A program made the position numbers and the translations under genes. The notes below the pieces were generated by a model. The model had not been told where the DNA came from, made no database searches, and worked only from the letters and a program-made list of their open reading frames with translations. Positions 11,221 through 25,533 of a stretch of DNA of 64,000 nt are shown here, piece after piece. Position 1 is the stretch's first letter. Each line of letters begins with the position of its first letter. The DNA is from Hydractinia symbiolongicarpus (lineage: Eukaryota; Cnidaria; Hydrozoa; Anthoathecata; Hydractiniidae): contig NC_079884.1 in assembly GCF_029227915.1 (NCBI RefSeq), positions 28,708,001-28,772,000 of the forward strand. The letters run 5' to 3'.

Positions 11221-12109
11221 GAGTTACAACGGTTGCGTCACATATTTAAAACAACATGTATTTATCGATAGTATTCGGATATTACTAGTTTGCATCGATT
11301 TCAACAGTGAAACGTTTGACTGTGGGACATAATTGAACTGATTATGGACTTTGACCTTATAAATGTGATAAATGAGCCAGTTTGACTACAAGAAATAACA
11401 TTCTTCTTAATTTGACATGATTGCTGGAACTCAGCGATTACACTGGGCGCTATGTTGGCGCTTTATTGAACAATTCAGATAAATAAGTCATTTTTTACTG
11501 TGGGACCAATCCTAGCCGTTATTGCACATTGAAGAAATAGAGACTGTATCAAAAACTACATTTTATTGACTTTCTATCGGCATAAATCCGTTTGAGTTAC
11601 AACGGTTGCGTCACATATTCGTACCAACATCTATTTAGTGATTTTCTTCCAATATTACTAAGTTATATTGCTTTTAACAGTGAAACGATTGACTGTGGGA
11701 ATTAATTGAACTGATTCTGGACTGTGACCTCATAAATGTGATAAATGAGCCAATTGGTCTCCAAGCAATAACATTCCTCTTAATTTGACATGATTGCTGG
11801 AATTCAGCGATTACATTAGGCTCTGTTGTTGCGCTTTATTTAAAATTTTAGATAAATAAGACTTTTCTTACTGTGGGACCAAACCTGGCCGTTAGCACGC
11901 GCTGAATAAATAGGATCTGTTTCTTAATTTGACATGATTGCTGGAATTCAGCGATTACATTAGGCTCTGTTGTTGCGCTTTATTTAAAATTTTAGATAAA
12001 TAAGACTTTTCTTACTGTGGGACCAAACCTGGCCGTTAGCACGCGCTGAATAAATAGGATCTGTTTCAAAGACTACATTTCATTGACTTTCTAGCGGCAT
12101 AATACGTTT
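10981..12109 (+). repeat. 889-bp tandem duplication
   Basis: The two 144-bp-duplicated monomers are 889 bp apart (745 + 144), so a dimer that already contained the 144-bp duplication was itself copied in tandem. Phase points inside are 11221 and 11594. The order of events, 144-bp duplication first and 889-bp duplication second, follows from the identical joint in both copies. Confidence 0.83.
11594..12109 (+). repeat. Monomer with internal 144-bp duplication (copy 2)
   Basis: Identical architecture to the monomer at 10705-11220: 'cgttagcacgcgctg' at 11890 and 12034, again 144 bp apart, with the same 'gtttcttaatttgac' joint near 11920. Confidence 0.88.
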
Positions 12110-15092
12110 GAGTTACAACGGTTGCGTCACATATTCGTACCAACATGTATTTATTGATTTTTTCCAATATTACTAAGTTGTATTGCTTTTAACAGTGACA
12201 CGATTGACTGTGGGAATTAATTGAACTGATTCTGGACTGTGACTTTATAAATGTGATAAATGAGCCAATTGGTCTCCAAGGAATAACTTTCTTCTTAATT
12301 TGACGTGAGTGCTGGAATTCAGCGATTACATTAGGCACTGTGGTAGCGCTTTATTAAAAAGTTTAGATAAATAAGTCTTTGCTTACTGTGGGACCAATCC
12401 TGGCCGTTAGCACGCGCTGAATAAATAGGAACAGCTCCAAAGACTACATTTCATTGACTTTCTAGCGGTATAAATCCGTTTGAGTTACAACGGTTGCGTC
12501 ACATATTCGTACCAACATGTACTTAGCGATATTATTCGGATATTACTATGTTTCATCGCTTTTAACAGTGAAACGTTTGACTGTGGGACTTAATTGAACT
12601 GATTTTGGACTTTGACATTATAAATGTGATAAATGAGCCAATTTGACTTCAAGAAATAACAATCTTCTTAATTGGACATGATTGCTGGAACTCAGCGATT
12701 ACACTGGGCGCTGTGGTAGTGCTTTGTTAAAAAAATTAAGATAAATAAGTCATTCTTTACTGTGGGACCAATCCTAGCCGTTAGTTCGTGCTGAAGAAAT
12801 GGAGACAGTTGTAAAAACTGCATTTCATTGACTTTCTAACGGTGTCAATCCGTTTGAGTTACAACGGTTGCATCACATATTCGTACCAACATGTATTTTG
12901 TGATTTTCTTCCAATATTACTAAGTTGTATTCCCTTTAACAGTGAAACGATTGACTGTGGGAATTAATTGAACTGATTCTGGACTGTGACCTCATAAATG
13001 TGATAAATGAGCCAATTGGTCTCCAAGGAATAACTTTCTTCTTAATTTGACGTGAGTGCTGGAATTCAGCGATTACATTAGGCTCTGTGGTAGCGCTTTA
13101 TAAAAAAGTTTAGATAAATTAGTCTTTTCTTACTGTGGGACCAATCCTGGCCGTTAGCACGCGCTGAATAAATAGGAACAGTTTCAAAGACTACATTTCA
13201 TTGACTTTGTAGCGGTATAAATCCGTTTGAGTTACAACGGTTGCGTCACATATTTAAAACAACATGTATTTATCGATAGTATTCGGATATTACTAGGTTG
13301 CATCGATTTCAACAGTGAAACGTTTGACTGTGGGACATAATTGAACTGATTATGGACTTTGACCTTATAAATGTGATAAATGAGCCAGTTTGACTACAAG
13401 AAATAACATTCTTCTTAATTTGACATGATTGCTGGAACTCAGCGATTACACTGGGCGCTATGTTGGCGCTTTATTGAAAAATTCAGATAAATAAGTCATT
13501 TTTTACTGTGGGACCAATCCTAGCCGTTATTGCGCATTGAAGAAATAGAGACTGTATCAAAAACTACATTTTATTGACTTTCTATCGGCATAAATCCGTT
13601 TGAGTTACAACGGTTGCGTCACATATTCGTACCAACATGTATTTAGTGATTTTCTACCAATATTACTAAGTTATATTGCTTTTAACAGTGAAACGATTGA
13701 CTGTGGGAATTAATTGAACTAATTCTGGACTGTGACCTCATAAATGTGATAAATGAGCCAATTGGTCTCCAAGCAATAACATTCTTCTTAATTTGACATG
13801 ATTGCTGGAATTCAGCGATTACATTAGTCTCTGTTGTTGCGCTTTATTTAAAATTTTAGATAAATAAGACTTTTCTTACTGTGGGACCAAACCTGGCCGT
13901 TAGCACGCGCTGAATAAATAGGATCTGTTTCAAAGACTACATTTCATTGACTTTCTAGCAGCATAATACGTTTGAGTTACAACGGTTGCGTCACATATTC
14001 GTACCAACATGTATTTAGCGATAGTATTCGGATATTACTATGTTGCATCGCTTTTAACAGTAAAACGTTTGACTGTGGCACTTAATTGAACTGATTTTGG
14101 ACTTTGACATTATAAATGTGATAAATGAGCCAATTTGACTACAAGAAATAACAGTCTTCTTAATTTGACATGATTGCTGGAACTCAGAGATTACACTGGG
14201 CGCTGTGGTAGCGATTTGTTAAAACCATTAAGATAAATAAGTCATTCTTTACTGTGGGACCAATCCTAGCCGTTACTTCGCGCTGAAGAAATGGAGACAG
14301 TTTCAAAAACTGCATTTCATTGACTTTCTAACGGTGTCAATCCGTTTAAATTACAACGGTTGCGTCACATATTCGTACCAACATGTATTTATTGATTTTT
14401 TCCAATATTACTAAGTTGTATTGCTTTTAACAGTGAAACGATTGACTGTGGGAATTAATTGAACTGATTCTGGACTGTGACTTTATAAATGTGATAAATG
14501 AGCCAATTGGTCTCCAAGGAATAACTTTCTTCTTAATTTGACGTGAGTGCTGGAATTCAGCGATGACATTAGGCTCTGTGGTAGCGCTTTATTAAAAAGT
14601 TTAGATAAATAAGTCTTTTCTTACTGTGGGACCAATCCTGGCCGTTAGTACGCGCTGAATAAATAGGAACAGTTTCAAAAACTACATTTCATTGACTTTG
14701 TAGCGGTATAAATCCGTTTGAGTTACAACGGTTGCGTCACATATTTAAAACAACATGTATTTAGCGATAGTATTCGGATATTACTAGTTTGCATCGATTT
14801 TAACAGTGAAACGTTTGACTGTGGGACATAATTGAACTGATTTTGGACTTTGACCTTATAAATGTGATAAATGAGCCAGTTTGACTACAAGAAATAACAT
14901 TCTTCTTAATTTGACATGATTGCTGGAACTCAGCGATTACACTGGGCGCTATGGTGGCGCTTTATTAAAAAATTCAGATAAATAAGTCATTTTTTACCGT
15001 GGGACCAATCCTAGCCGTTATTGCGCATTGAAGAAATAGAGACTGTATCAAAAACTACATTTTATTGATTTTCTAGCGGCATAAATCCGTTT
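12110..15092 (+). repeat. Mixed dimeric satellite
   Basis: Phase points are 12110, 12482, 12856, 13229, 13602, 13974, 14348 and 14720. Class I and class II alternate. The 'tttaaaacaacatg' variant occurs in the units anchored at 13229 and 14720, 1491 bp (four monomers) apart, but flanking units do not match well enough to call a tetramer HOR by eye. Confidence 0.82.
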
Positions 15093-17701
15093 GAGTTACA
15101 ACGGTTGCGTCACATATTCGTACCAACATGTACTTAGCGATAGTATTCGGATATTGCTATGTTTCATCGCTTTTAACAGTGAAACGTTTGACTGTGGGAC
15201 TTAATTGAACTGATTTTGGACTTTGACATTATAAATGTGATAAATGAGCCAATTTGATTTCAAGAAATAACAATCTTCTTAATTTGACATGATTGCTGGA
15301 ACTCAGCGATTACACTGGGCGCTGTGGTAGGGCTTTGTTAAAAAAATTAAGATAAATAAGTCATTCTTTACTGTGGGACCAATCCTAGCCGTTAGTTCGC
15401 GCTGAAGAAATGGAGACAGTTGTAAAAACTGCATTTCATTGACTTTCTAACGGTGTCAATCCGTTTGAGTTACAACGGTTGCGTCACATATTCGTACCAA
15501 CATGTACTTAGCGATAGTATTCGGATATTACTATGTTTCATCGCTTTTAACAGTGAAACGTTTGACTGTGGGACATAATTGAACTGATTTTAGACTTTGA
15601 CGTTATAAATGTGATAAATGAGCTAATTGGTATCCAAAGAATAACATTCTTCTTAATTTGGCATGATAGCTAGAACTCAGCGATTACACTGGGCGCTATG
15701 GTGGCGCTTTATTAAAAAATTCAGATAAATAAGTCATTTTTTACTGTGGGACCAATCCTAGCCGTTATTGCGCATTGAAAAAATAGAGACTGTATCAAAA
15801 ACTAAATTTCATTGACTTTCTAACGCTGTCAATCCGTTTGAGTTACAACGGTTGCGTTACATATTCGTACCAAAATGTATTTAGTGATTTTCTTCCGATA
15901 TTACTAAGTTGTATTGCTTTTAACAGTAAAACGATTGACTGTGGGAATTACTTGAACTGATTCTGGACTGTGACTTCATTAATGTGATAAATGAGCCAAT
16001 TGGTCTCCAAGCAATAACATTCTTCTTAATTTGACATGATTGCTGGAATTCAGCGATTACATTAGGCTCTGTTGTAGCGCTTTATTTAAAATTTTAGATA
16101 AATAAGACATTTCTTACTGTGGGACCAATCCTGGCCGTTAGCACGCGCTGAATGAATAGGATCTGTTTCAAAGACTACATTTCATTGACTTTCTAGTGGC
16201 ATAATACGTTTGAGTTACAACGGTTGCGTCACATATTCGTACCAACATGTACTTAGCGATAGTATTCGGATATTGCTATGTTTCATCGCTTTTAACAGTG
16301 AAACGTTTGACTGTGGGACTTAATTGAACTGATTTTGGACTTTGACATTATAAATGTGATAAATGAGCCAATTTGATTTCAAGAAATAACAATCTTCTTA
16401 ATTTGACATGATTGCTGGAACTCAGCGATTACACTGGGCGCTGTGGTAGGGCTTTGTTAAAAAAATTAAGATAAATAAGTCATTCTTTACTGTGGGACCA
16501 ATCCTAGCCGTTAGTTCGCGCTGAAGAAATGGAGACAGTTGTAAAAACTGCATTTCATTGACTTTCTAACGGTGTCAATCCGTTTGAGTTACAACGGTTG
16601 CGTCACATATTCGTACCAACATGTATTTAGTGATTTTTTCCAATATTACTAAGTTGTATTGCTTTTAACAGTGAAACGATTGACTGTGGGAATTAATTGA
16701 ACTGATTCTGGACTGTGACCTCACAAATGTGATAAATGAGCCAATTGGTCTCCAAGCAATAACCTTTTTCTTAATTTGACATGATTGCTGGAATTCAGCG
16801 ATTACATTAGGCTCTGTTGTAGCGCTTTATTTAAAATTTTAGATAAATAAGACTTTTCTTACTGTGGGACCAATCCTGGCCGTCAGCACGCGCTGAATAA
16901 ATAGGATCTGTTTCAAAGACTACATTTCATTGACTTTCTAGCGGCATAATACGTTTGAGTTACAACGGTTGCGTCACATATTCGTACCAACATGTACTTA
17001 GCGATAGTATTCGGATATTATTATGTTTCATCGCTTTTAACAGTGAAACGTTTGACTTTGGGACTTAATTGAACTGATTTTGGACTTTGAAATTATAAAT
17101 GTGATAAATGAGCCAATTTGATTTCAAGAAATAACAATCTTCTTAATTTGACATGATTGCTGGAACTCAGCGATTACACTGGGCGCTGTGGTAGGGCTTT
17201 GTTAAAAAAATTAAGATAAATAAGTCATTCTTTACTGTGGGACCAATCCTAGCCGTTAGTTCGCGCTGAAGAAATGGAGACAGTTGTAAAAACTGCATTT
17301 TATTGACTTTCTAACGGTGTCAATCCGTTTGAGTTGCAACGGTTGCGTCACATATTCGTACCAACATGTATTTAGTGATTTTTTCCAATATTACTAAGTT
17401 GTATTGCTTTTAACAGTGAAACGATTGACTGTGGGAATTAATTGAGCTGATTCTGGACTGTGACCTCATAAATGTGATAAATGAGCCAATTGGTCTCCAA
17501 GCAATAACATTTTTCTTAATTTGACATGATTTCTGGAATTCAGCGATTACATTAGGCTCTGTTGTAGCGCTTTATTTAAAATTTTAGATAAATAAGACTT
17601 TTCTTACTGTGGGACCAATCCCGGCCGTTAGCACGCGCTGAATAAATAGGATCTGTTTCAAAGACTACATTTCATTGACTTTCTAGCGGCATAATACGTT
17701 T
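15093..17701 (+). repeat. Trimer then dimer repeats with 'aatttgatttcaag'
   Basis: Phase points are 15093, 15467, 15840, 16212, 16586, 16957 and 17331. The class II variant 'atttgatttcaag' occurs at about 15252, 16371 and 17116, spaced 1119 bp and then 745 bp, so a trimer was copied and then a dimer. The unit 15467-15839 has 'ggcatgatagc' instead of 'gacatgattgc', a mark shared with units near 49.6 and 51.8 kb. Confidence 0.82.
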
Positions 17702-19937
17702 GAGTTACAACGGTTGCGTCACACATTCGTACCGACATGTATTTAGTGATTTTTTCCAATATTGCTAAGTTGTATTGCTTTTAACAGTGAAACGATTGAC
17801 CGTGGGAATTAATTGAACTGATTCTGGACTGTGACTTTATAAATGTGATAAATGAGCTAATTGGTCTCCAAGAAATAACTTTCTTCTTAATTTGACGTGA
17901 GTGCTGGAATTCAGCGATTACATTAGGCTCTGTGGTAGCGCTTTATTAAAAAAATTAGATAAATAAGTCTTTTCTTACTGTGGGAACAATCCTGGCCGTT
18001 AGCACGCGCTGAATAAATAGGAACAGTTTCAAAGACTACATTTCATTGACTTTCTATCGGCATAAATCCGTTTGAGATACAACGGTTGCGTCACATATTC
18101 GTACCAACATGTATTTAGTGTTTTTTTTTCGATATTACTATGTTGTATCGCTTTTAACAGTGAAACGATTGACTGTGGGACTTAATTGAACTGATTCAGG
18201 CCTTTGACCTTATAAATGTGATAAATGAGCCAATTGGACTCCAAGGAATAACATTCTTCTTAATTCGACATGATTGCTGGAACTCAGCGATTACACAGGG
18301 CGCTGTGGTAGTGCTTTATTTAAAAACTAAGATAAATAAGTCATTTTTTACTGTGGGACCAATCCTAGCCGTTAGTTTGCGTTGAAGAAGTAGAGACAGT
18401 TTCAACAATTACATTTCATTGATTGTCTAACGGTGTCAATCTGTTTGAGTTACAACGTTTGAGTCACATATTCGTACCAACATGTATTTAGTGTTTTTTT
18501 CCGATATTACTAAGTTGTATCGCTTTTAACAGTGAAACGATTGACTGTGGGACTTAATTGAACTGATTCTGGACTGTGACCTTATAAATGTGATAAATGA
18601 GCCAATTGGTCTCCAAGGAATAACATTCTTCTTAATTTGACATGATTGCTGGAATTCAGCCCTTACATTAGCCTCTGTGGTAGCGCTTTATTTAAAAATT
18701 TAGATAAATAAGACTTTTCTTACTGTGGGACCAATCCTGGCCGTTAGCACGCGCTGAAAAAATACAGACAGTTTCAAAAACTACATTTCATTGACTTTCT
18801 AACGGGGTCAATCCGTTTGAGTTACAACGGTTGCGTCACATATTCGTACCAACATGTATTTAGTGGTTTTCTTCCGATATTACTAAGTTGTATTGCTTTT
18901 AACAGTGAAACGAATGACTGTGGGATTTAATTGAACTGATTCTGGAATGTGACCTTATAAATGTGATAAATGAGCCAATTGGTCTCCAACGAATTACATT
19001 CTTCTTAATTTGACATGATTGCTGGAATTCAGGGATTATATTAGCCTCGGTGGTAGCGTTTTATTTAAAAATTTAGATAAATAAGTCTTTCCTTACTGTG
19101 GGACCAATCCTGGCCGTTAGCACGCGCTGAATAAATAGGAACAGTTACAAAGACTACATTTCATTTACTTTCTAGCGGTATAAATCCGTTTGAGTTACAA
19201 CGGTTGCGTCACATATTCGTACCAACATGTATTTAGCGAAAGTATTCGGATATTACTAGGTTGCATCGCTTTTAACAGTGAAACGTTTGACTGTGGGACT
19301 TAATTGAACTGATTTTGGACTTTGACCTTATAAATGTGATAAATGAGGCAGTTTGACTACAAGAAGTAACATGCTTCTTAATTTGAGATGATTGCTGGAA
19401 CTCAGCGATTACACTGGGCGCTGTGGTAGCGCTTTATTAAAGAAATAAGATAAATAAGTCATTTTTTTCTGTGGGACAAATCCTAGTCGTTAGCTCGCGC
19501 TGAAGAAGTAGAGACAGTTTCAAAAACTACATTTCATTGACTTTTTAACGGTGTCAATCCGTTTGAGTTACAACTGTAGCGTCACATATTCGTGCCAACA
19601 TGTATTTAGTGATTTTCTTCCGATATTACTAAAATGTATTGCTTTTAACAGTGAATTGATTGACTGTGGGAATTAATAGAACTGATTCTGGACTGTGACC
19701 TTATAAATGTGATAAATGAGCCAATTGGTCTCCAAGAAATAACATTTTTCTTAATTTGTCATGATTGGCGGAATTCAGCGATTACATTAGGCTCTGTGGT
19801 AGTGCTTTATTTAAAAATTTAGATAAACAAGTCTTTTCTAACTGTGGGACCAATCCTGGCCGTTAGAACGCGCTGAATAAATAGGAACAGTTCCAAAGAC
19901 TACATTTCATTGACTTTCTAGCGGTATAAATCCGTTT
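17702..19937 (+). repeat. Block related to the right end of the window
   Basis: Phase points are 17702, 18074, 18447, 18819, 19192 and 19565. The units carry marks otherwise found at 52.7-63.6 kb: 'gagctaattggtctcc' at 17854, a long T-run after 'tttagtg' near 18119, 'acaattacatttcattgat' near 18404, 'aacggggtcaatcc' near 18801, 'ggaatgtgacc' near 18945 and 'cagggattatattagcc' near 19030. The last three keep the same order as at 62.5-63.6 kb with an offset of about 43.71 kb. Confidence 0.8.
18119..18131 (+). repeat. Variable T-tract within monomers (one example)
   Basis: In one class of unit the usual 'gtgattttcttccgat' is replaced by 'gtg' plus an uninterrupted T-run. The length of the run varies among copies (also near 18499, 53166, 53539, 54285, 57126, 58618, 61084 and 61459). 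This is a simple-sequence tract inside the satellite and a likely place for slippage and for sequencing error. Confidence 0.7.
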
Positions 19938-20186
19938 GAGTTACAACGGTTGCGTCACATATTCGTACCAACATGTATTTAGCGATAGTATTCGGATATT
20001 ACTAAGTTGCATCGCTTTTAACAGTAAAACGCTTGAATGTGGGACATAATTGAACTGATTTTGGACTTTGACCTTATAAATGTGATAAATGAGCCGGTTT
20101 GACTACAAGAAATAACACGCGCTGAATAAATAGGATCTGTTCCAAAGACTACATTTCATTGACTTTCTAGCGGCATAAATCCGTTT
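19938..20186 (+). repeat. 249-bp truncated monomer (copy 1 of 6)
   Basis: A class II beginning ends at 'gactacaagaaataac' and joins directly to 'acgcgctgaataaatagg' of a class I end, removing 124 bp (joint near 20117). The same joint, followed by 'atctgttccaaagac', is seen six times in the window, so all six come from one deletion. Confidence 0.9.
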
Positions 20187-21678
20187 GAGTTACAACGGTT
20201 GCGTCACATATTCGTACCAACATGTATTTAGCGATAGTATTCGGATATTACTAGGTTGCATCGCTGTTAACTGTTAAACGTTTGACAGTGGGACTTAATT
20301 GAACTGATTGTGGAATTTGACATTATAAATGTGATAAATGAGCCAATTTGACTACAAGAACTAACATTCTTCTTAATTTGACAAGATTTCTTGAACTCAG
20401 CGATTACACTGGGCGCCGTGGAAGCGTTTTATTAAAAAATTAAGATAAATAAGTCATTTTTTACTGTGGGACCAATCCTAGCCGTTAGTTCGCGCTGACG
20501 ATATAGAGACAGGTTCAAAAACTACATTTCATTTATTTTCTAACGGTGTCAATCCGTTTGAGTTACAACGGTTGCGTCACATATTCGTACCAACATGTAT
20601 TTAGTGATTTTTTTCCGATATTACTAAGTTGTATTGCTTTTAACAGTGAAACGATTGATTGTGGGAATTAATTGATCTGATTCTGGAATGTGACCTTACA
20701 AATGTGATAAATGAGCCAATTGGTCTCCAAGTAATAACATTCTTCTTAATTTGAAATGATTGCTGGAATTCAACGATTAAATTAGGCACTGTGGTAGCGC
20801 TTTATTAAAAAATTAAGATAAGCAAGTCATTTTTTACTGTGGAAGCAATCCTAGCCGTTAGCTACCGCTGAAGAAATAGAGACTGTTTCAAAAACTACAT
20901 TTCATTTACTTTCTAGCGGTGTCAATCCGTTTGAGTTACAACGGTTGCGTCACATATTCGTACCAATATGTATTTAGTGATTTTCTTCCGATATTACTAA
21001 GTTGTATTGCATTTAACAGTGAATTGATTGAATGTGGGAATTAATAGAACTGATTCTGGACTGTGACCTTATAAATGTGATAAATGAGCTAATTGATCTC
21101 CAAGGAATAACATTCTTCTTAATTTGTCATTATTGCCGGAATTCATCGATTACATTAGGCTCTGTGGTAGCGCTTTATTTAAAAATTTAGATAAATAAGT
21201 CTTTTCTTACTGTGGGACCAATCCTGGCCGTTAGCACGCGCTGAATAAATAGGAACAGTTCCAAAGACTACATTTCATTGACTTTCTAGCGGTATAAATC
21301 CGTTTGAGTTACAACGGTTGCGTCACATATTCGTACCAACATGTATTTAGCGATAGTATTCGGATATTACTAAGTTGTATTGCATTTAACAGTGAATTGA
21401 TTGAATGTGGGAATTAATAGAACTGATTCTGGACTGTGACCTTATAAATGTGATAAATGAGCCAATTGATCTCCAAGAATTAACATTCTTCTTAATTTGT
21501 CATTATTGCCGGAATTCATCGATTACATTAGGCTCTGTGGTAGCGCTTTATTTAAAAATTTAGATAAATAAGTCTTTTCTTACTGTGGGACCAATCCTGG
21601 CCGTTAGCATGCGCTGAATAAATAGGAACAGTTCCAAAGACTACATTTCATTGACTTTCTAGCGGTATAAATCTGTTT

Positions 21679-21927
21679 GAGTTACAACGGTTGCGTCACA
21701 TATTCGTACCAACATGTATTTAGCGATAGTATTCGGATATTACTAGGTTGCATCGCTTTTAACAGTGAAACGCTTGACTGTGGGACTTAATTGAACTGAT
21801 TTTGGACTTTGACCTTATAAATGTGATAAATGAGCCTGTTTGACTACAAGAAATAACACGCGCTGAATAAATAGGATCTGTTCCAAAGACTACATTTCAT
21901 TGACTTTCTAGCGGCATAAATCCGTTT
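21679..21927 (+). repeat. 249-bp truncated monomer (copy 2 of 6)
   Basis: Same 'aataacacgcgctg' joint, here at about 21854, 1741 bp after copy 1. It has 'gagcctgtttgac' where the other copies have 'gagccggtttgac'. Confidence 0.9.
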
Positions 21928-22300
21928 GAGTTACAACGGTTGCGTCACATATTCGTACCAACATGTATTTAGCGATAGTATTCGGATATTACTAGGTTGC
22001 ATCGCTTTTAACTGTGAAACGTTTGACTGTGGGACTTAATTGAACTGATTGTGGAATTTGACATTATAAATGTGATAAATGAGCCAATTTGACTACAAGA
22101 ACTAACATTCTTCTTAATTTGACATGATTTCTTGAACTCAGCGATTACACTGGGCGCCATGGAAGCGTTTTATTAAAAAATTAAGATAAATAAGTCATTT
22201 TTTACTGTGGGACCAATCCTTGCCGTTAGTTCGCGCTGACGAAATAGAGACAGTTTCAAAAACTACAATTCATTTATTTTCTAACGGTGTCAATCCGTTT

Positions 22301-25284
22301 CAGTTACAACGGTTGCGTCACATATTCGTACCAACATGTAATTAGTGATTTTTTTCCGATATTACTAAGTTGTATTGCTTTTAACAGTGAAACGATTGAT
22401 TGTGGGAATTAATTGATCTGATTCTGGACTTTGACATTATAAATGTGATAAATGAGCCAATTTGACTACAAGAAATAACAGTCTTCTTAATTTGACATGA
22501 TTGCTGGAACTCAGCGATTACACTGGGCGCTGTGGTAGCGATTTGTTAAAAAAATTAAGATAAATAAGTCATTCTTTACTGTGGGACCAATCCTAGCCGT
22601 TAGGGTGCGCTGACGAAATAGAGACAGTTTCAAAAACTACAATTCATTTATTTTCTAACGGTGTCAATCCGTTTGAGTTACAACGGTTGCGTCACATATT
22701 CGTACCAACATGTATTTAGTGATTTTTTTCCGATATTACTAAGTTGTATTGCTTTTAACAGTGAAACGATTGATTGTGGGAATTAATTGATCTGATTCTG
22801 GACTTTGACATTATAAATGTGATAAATGAGCCAATTTGACTACAAGAAATAACAGTCTTCTTAATTTGACATGATTGCTGGAACTCAGCGATTACACTGG
22901 GCGCTGTGGTAGCGATTTGTTAAAAAAATTAAGATAAATAAGTCATTCTTTACTGTGGGACCAATCCTAGCCGTTAGTTCGCGCTGAAGAAATGGAGACA
23001 GTTTCACAAACTGCAATTCATTGACTTTCTAACGGTGTCAATCCGATTAGATTACAACGGTTGCGTCACATATTCGTACCAACATGTATTTATTGATTTT
23101 TTCCAATATTACTAAGTTGTATTGCTTTTAACAGTGAAACGATTGACTGTGGGAATTAATTGAAATGATTCTGGACTGTGACCTCATAAATGTGATAAAT
23201 GAGCCAATTGGTCTCCAAGGAATAACTTTCTTCTTAATTTGACGTGAGTGCTGGAATTCAGCGATTACATTAGGCTCTGTGGTAGTGCTTTATTAAAAAG
23301 TTTAGATAAATTAGTCTTTTCTTACTGTGGGACCAATCCTGGCCGTTAGCACGCGCTGAATAAATAGGAACAGTTTCAAAGACTACATTTCATTGACTTT
23401 GTAAAGGTATAAATCCGTTTGAGTTACAACGGTTGCGTCACATATTTAAAACAACATGTATTTATCGATAGTATTTGGATATTACTAGTTTGCATCGATT
23501 TCAACAGTGAAACGATTGACTGTGGGAATTAATTGAACTGATTCTGGACTGTGACTTTATAAATGTGATAAATGAGCCAATTGGTCTCCAAGGAATAACT
23601 TTCTTCTTAATTTGACGTGAGTGCTGGAATTCAGCGATTACATTAGGCTCTGTGGTAGCGCTTTATTAAAAAGTTTAGATAAATAAGTCTTTTCTTACTG
23701 TGGGACCAATCCTGGCCGTTAGCACGCGTTGAATAAATAGGAATAGTTTCAAAGACTACATTTCATTGACTTTCTATCGGCATAAATCCGTTTGAGTTAC
23801 AACAGTTGCGTCACATATTCGTACCAACATGTATTTAGTGATTTTCTTCCAATATTACTAAGTTATATTGCTTTTAACAGTGAAACGATTGACTGTGGGA
23901 ATTAATTGAACTGATTCTGGACTGTGACCTCATAAATGTGATAAATGAGCCAATTGGTCTCCAAGCAATAACATTCTTCTTAATTTGACATGATTGCTGG
24001 AATTTAGCGATTACATTAGGCTCTGTTGTTGCGCTTTATTTAAAATTTTAGATAAATAAGACTTTTCTTACTGTAGGACCAAACCTGGCCGTTAGCACGC
24101 GCTCAATAAATAGGATCTGTTTCAAAGACTACATTTCATTGACTTTCTAGCGGCATAATACGTTTGAGTTACAACGGTTCCGTCACATATTCGTACCAAC
24201 ATGTATTTAGCGATAGTATTCGGATATTACTATGTTGCATCGCTTTTAACAGTGAAACGATTGACTGTGGGAATTAATTGAACTGATTCTGGACTGTGAC
24301 TTTATAAATGTGATAAATGAGCCAATTGGTCTCCAAGGAATAACTTTCTTCTTAATTTGACGTGAGTGCTGGAATTCAGCGATTACATTAGGCTCTGTGG
24401 TAGCGCTTTATTAAAAAGTTTAGATAAATAAGTCTTTTCTTACTGTGGGACCAATCCTGGCCGTTAGCACGCGCTGAATAAATAGGAATAGTTTCAAAGA
24501 CTACATTTCATTGACTTTGTAGCGGTATAAATCCGTTTGAGTTACAACGATTGCGTCACATATTTAAAACAACATGTATTTAGCGATAGTATTCGGATAT
24601 TACTAGTTTGCATGGATTTTAACAGTGAAACGTTTGACTGTGGGACATAATTGAACTGATTTTGGACTTTGACCTTATAAATGTGATAAATGAGCCAGTT
24701 TGACTACAAGAAATAACAGTCTTCTTAATTTGACATGATTGCTGGAACTCAGCGATTACACTGGGCGCTATGGTGGCGCTTTATTAAAAAATTCAGATAA
24801 ATAAGTCATTTTTTACCGTGGGACCAATCCTAGCCGTTATTGCGCATTGAAGAAATAGAGACTGTATCAAAAACTACATTTTATTGACTTTCTAGCGGCA
24901 TAAATCCGTTTGAGTTACAACGGTTGCGTCACATATTCGTACCAACATGTATTTAGTGATTTTCTTCCAATATTACTAAGTTGTATTGCTTTTAACAGTG
25001 AAACGATTGACTGTGGGAATTAATTGAACTGATTCTGGACTGTGACTATATAAATGTGATAAATGAGCCAATTGGTCTCCAAGGAATAACTTTCTTCTTA
25101 ATTTGACGTGAGTGCTGGAATTCAGCGATTACATTAGGCTCTGTGGTAGCGCTTTATTAAAAAATTTAGATAAATAAGTCTTTGCTTACTGTGGGACCAA
25201 TCCTGGCCGTTAGCACGCGCTGAATAAATAGGAACAGCTTCAAAGACTACATTTCATTGACTTTCTAGCGGTATAAATCCGTTT
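22301..25284 (+). repeat. Class II tandem pair, then mixed dimers
   Basis: Phase points are 22301, 22675, 23049, 23421, 23794, 24166, 24539 and 24912. The units 22301-22674 and 22675-23048 are near copies of each other, and both pass from class I 'gattctggact' into class II 'ttgacattataaatg', so two class II ends follow in a row. After 23049 the class I/II alternation returns, with 'tttaaaacaacatg' units anchored at 23421 and 24539 (1118 bp apart). Confidence 0.82.
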
Positions 25285-25533
25285 GAGTTACAACGGTTGC
25301 GTCACATATTCGTACCAACATGTATTTAGCGATAGTATTCGGATATTACTAGGTTGCATCGCTTTTAACAGTAAAACGCTTGACTGTGGGACTTAATTGA
25401 ACTGATTTTGGACTTTGACCTTATAAATGTGATAAATGAGCCGGTTTGACTACAAGAAATAACACGCGCTGAATAAATAGGATCTGTTCCAAAGACTACA
25501 TTTCATTGACTTTCTAGCGGCATAAATCCGTTT
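25285..25533 (+). repeat. 249-bp truncated monomer (copy 3 of 6)
   Basis: Joint 'aataacacgcgctg' at about 25460. It opens the first heptamer copy. Confidence 0.9.

Larger units (their letters stand above)
19938..22300 (+). repeat. Pentamer HOR, 1741-bp unit with truncated monomer
   Basis: Five monomers, one missing 124 bp, form a 1741-bp unit. Phase points 19938, 20187, 20560, 20933 and 21306 are followed by the next copy at 21679 and 21928. The second copy is partial; it passes at about 22.4 kb into class II tandem units. Copies share 'gactacaagaactaac' and 'gatttcttgaactcag'. Confidence 0.83.
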
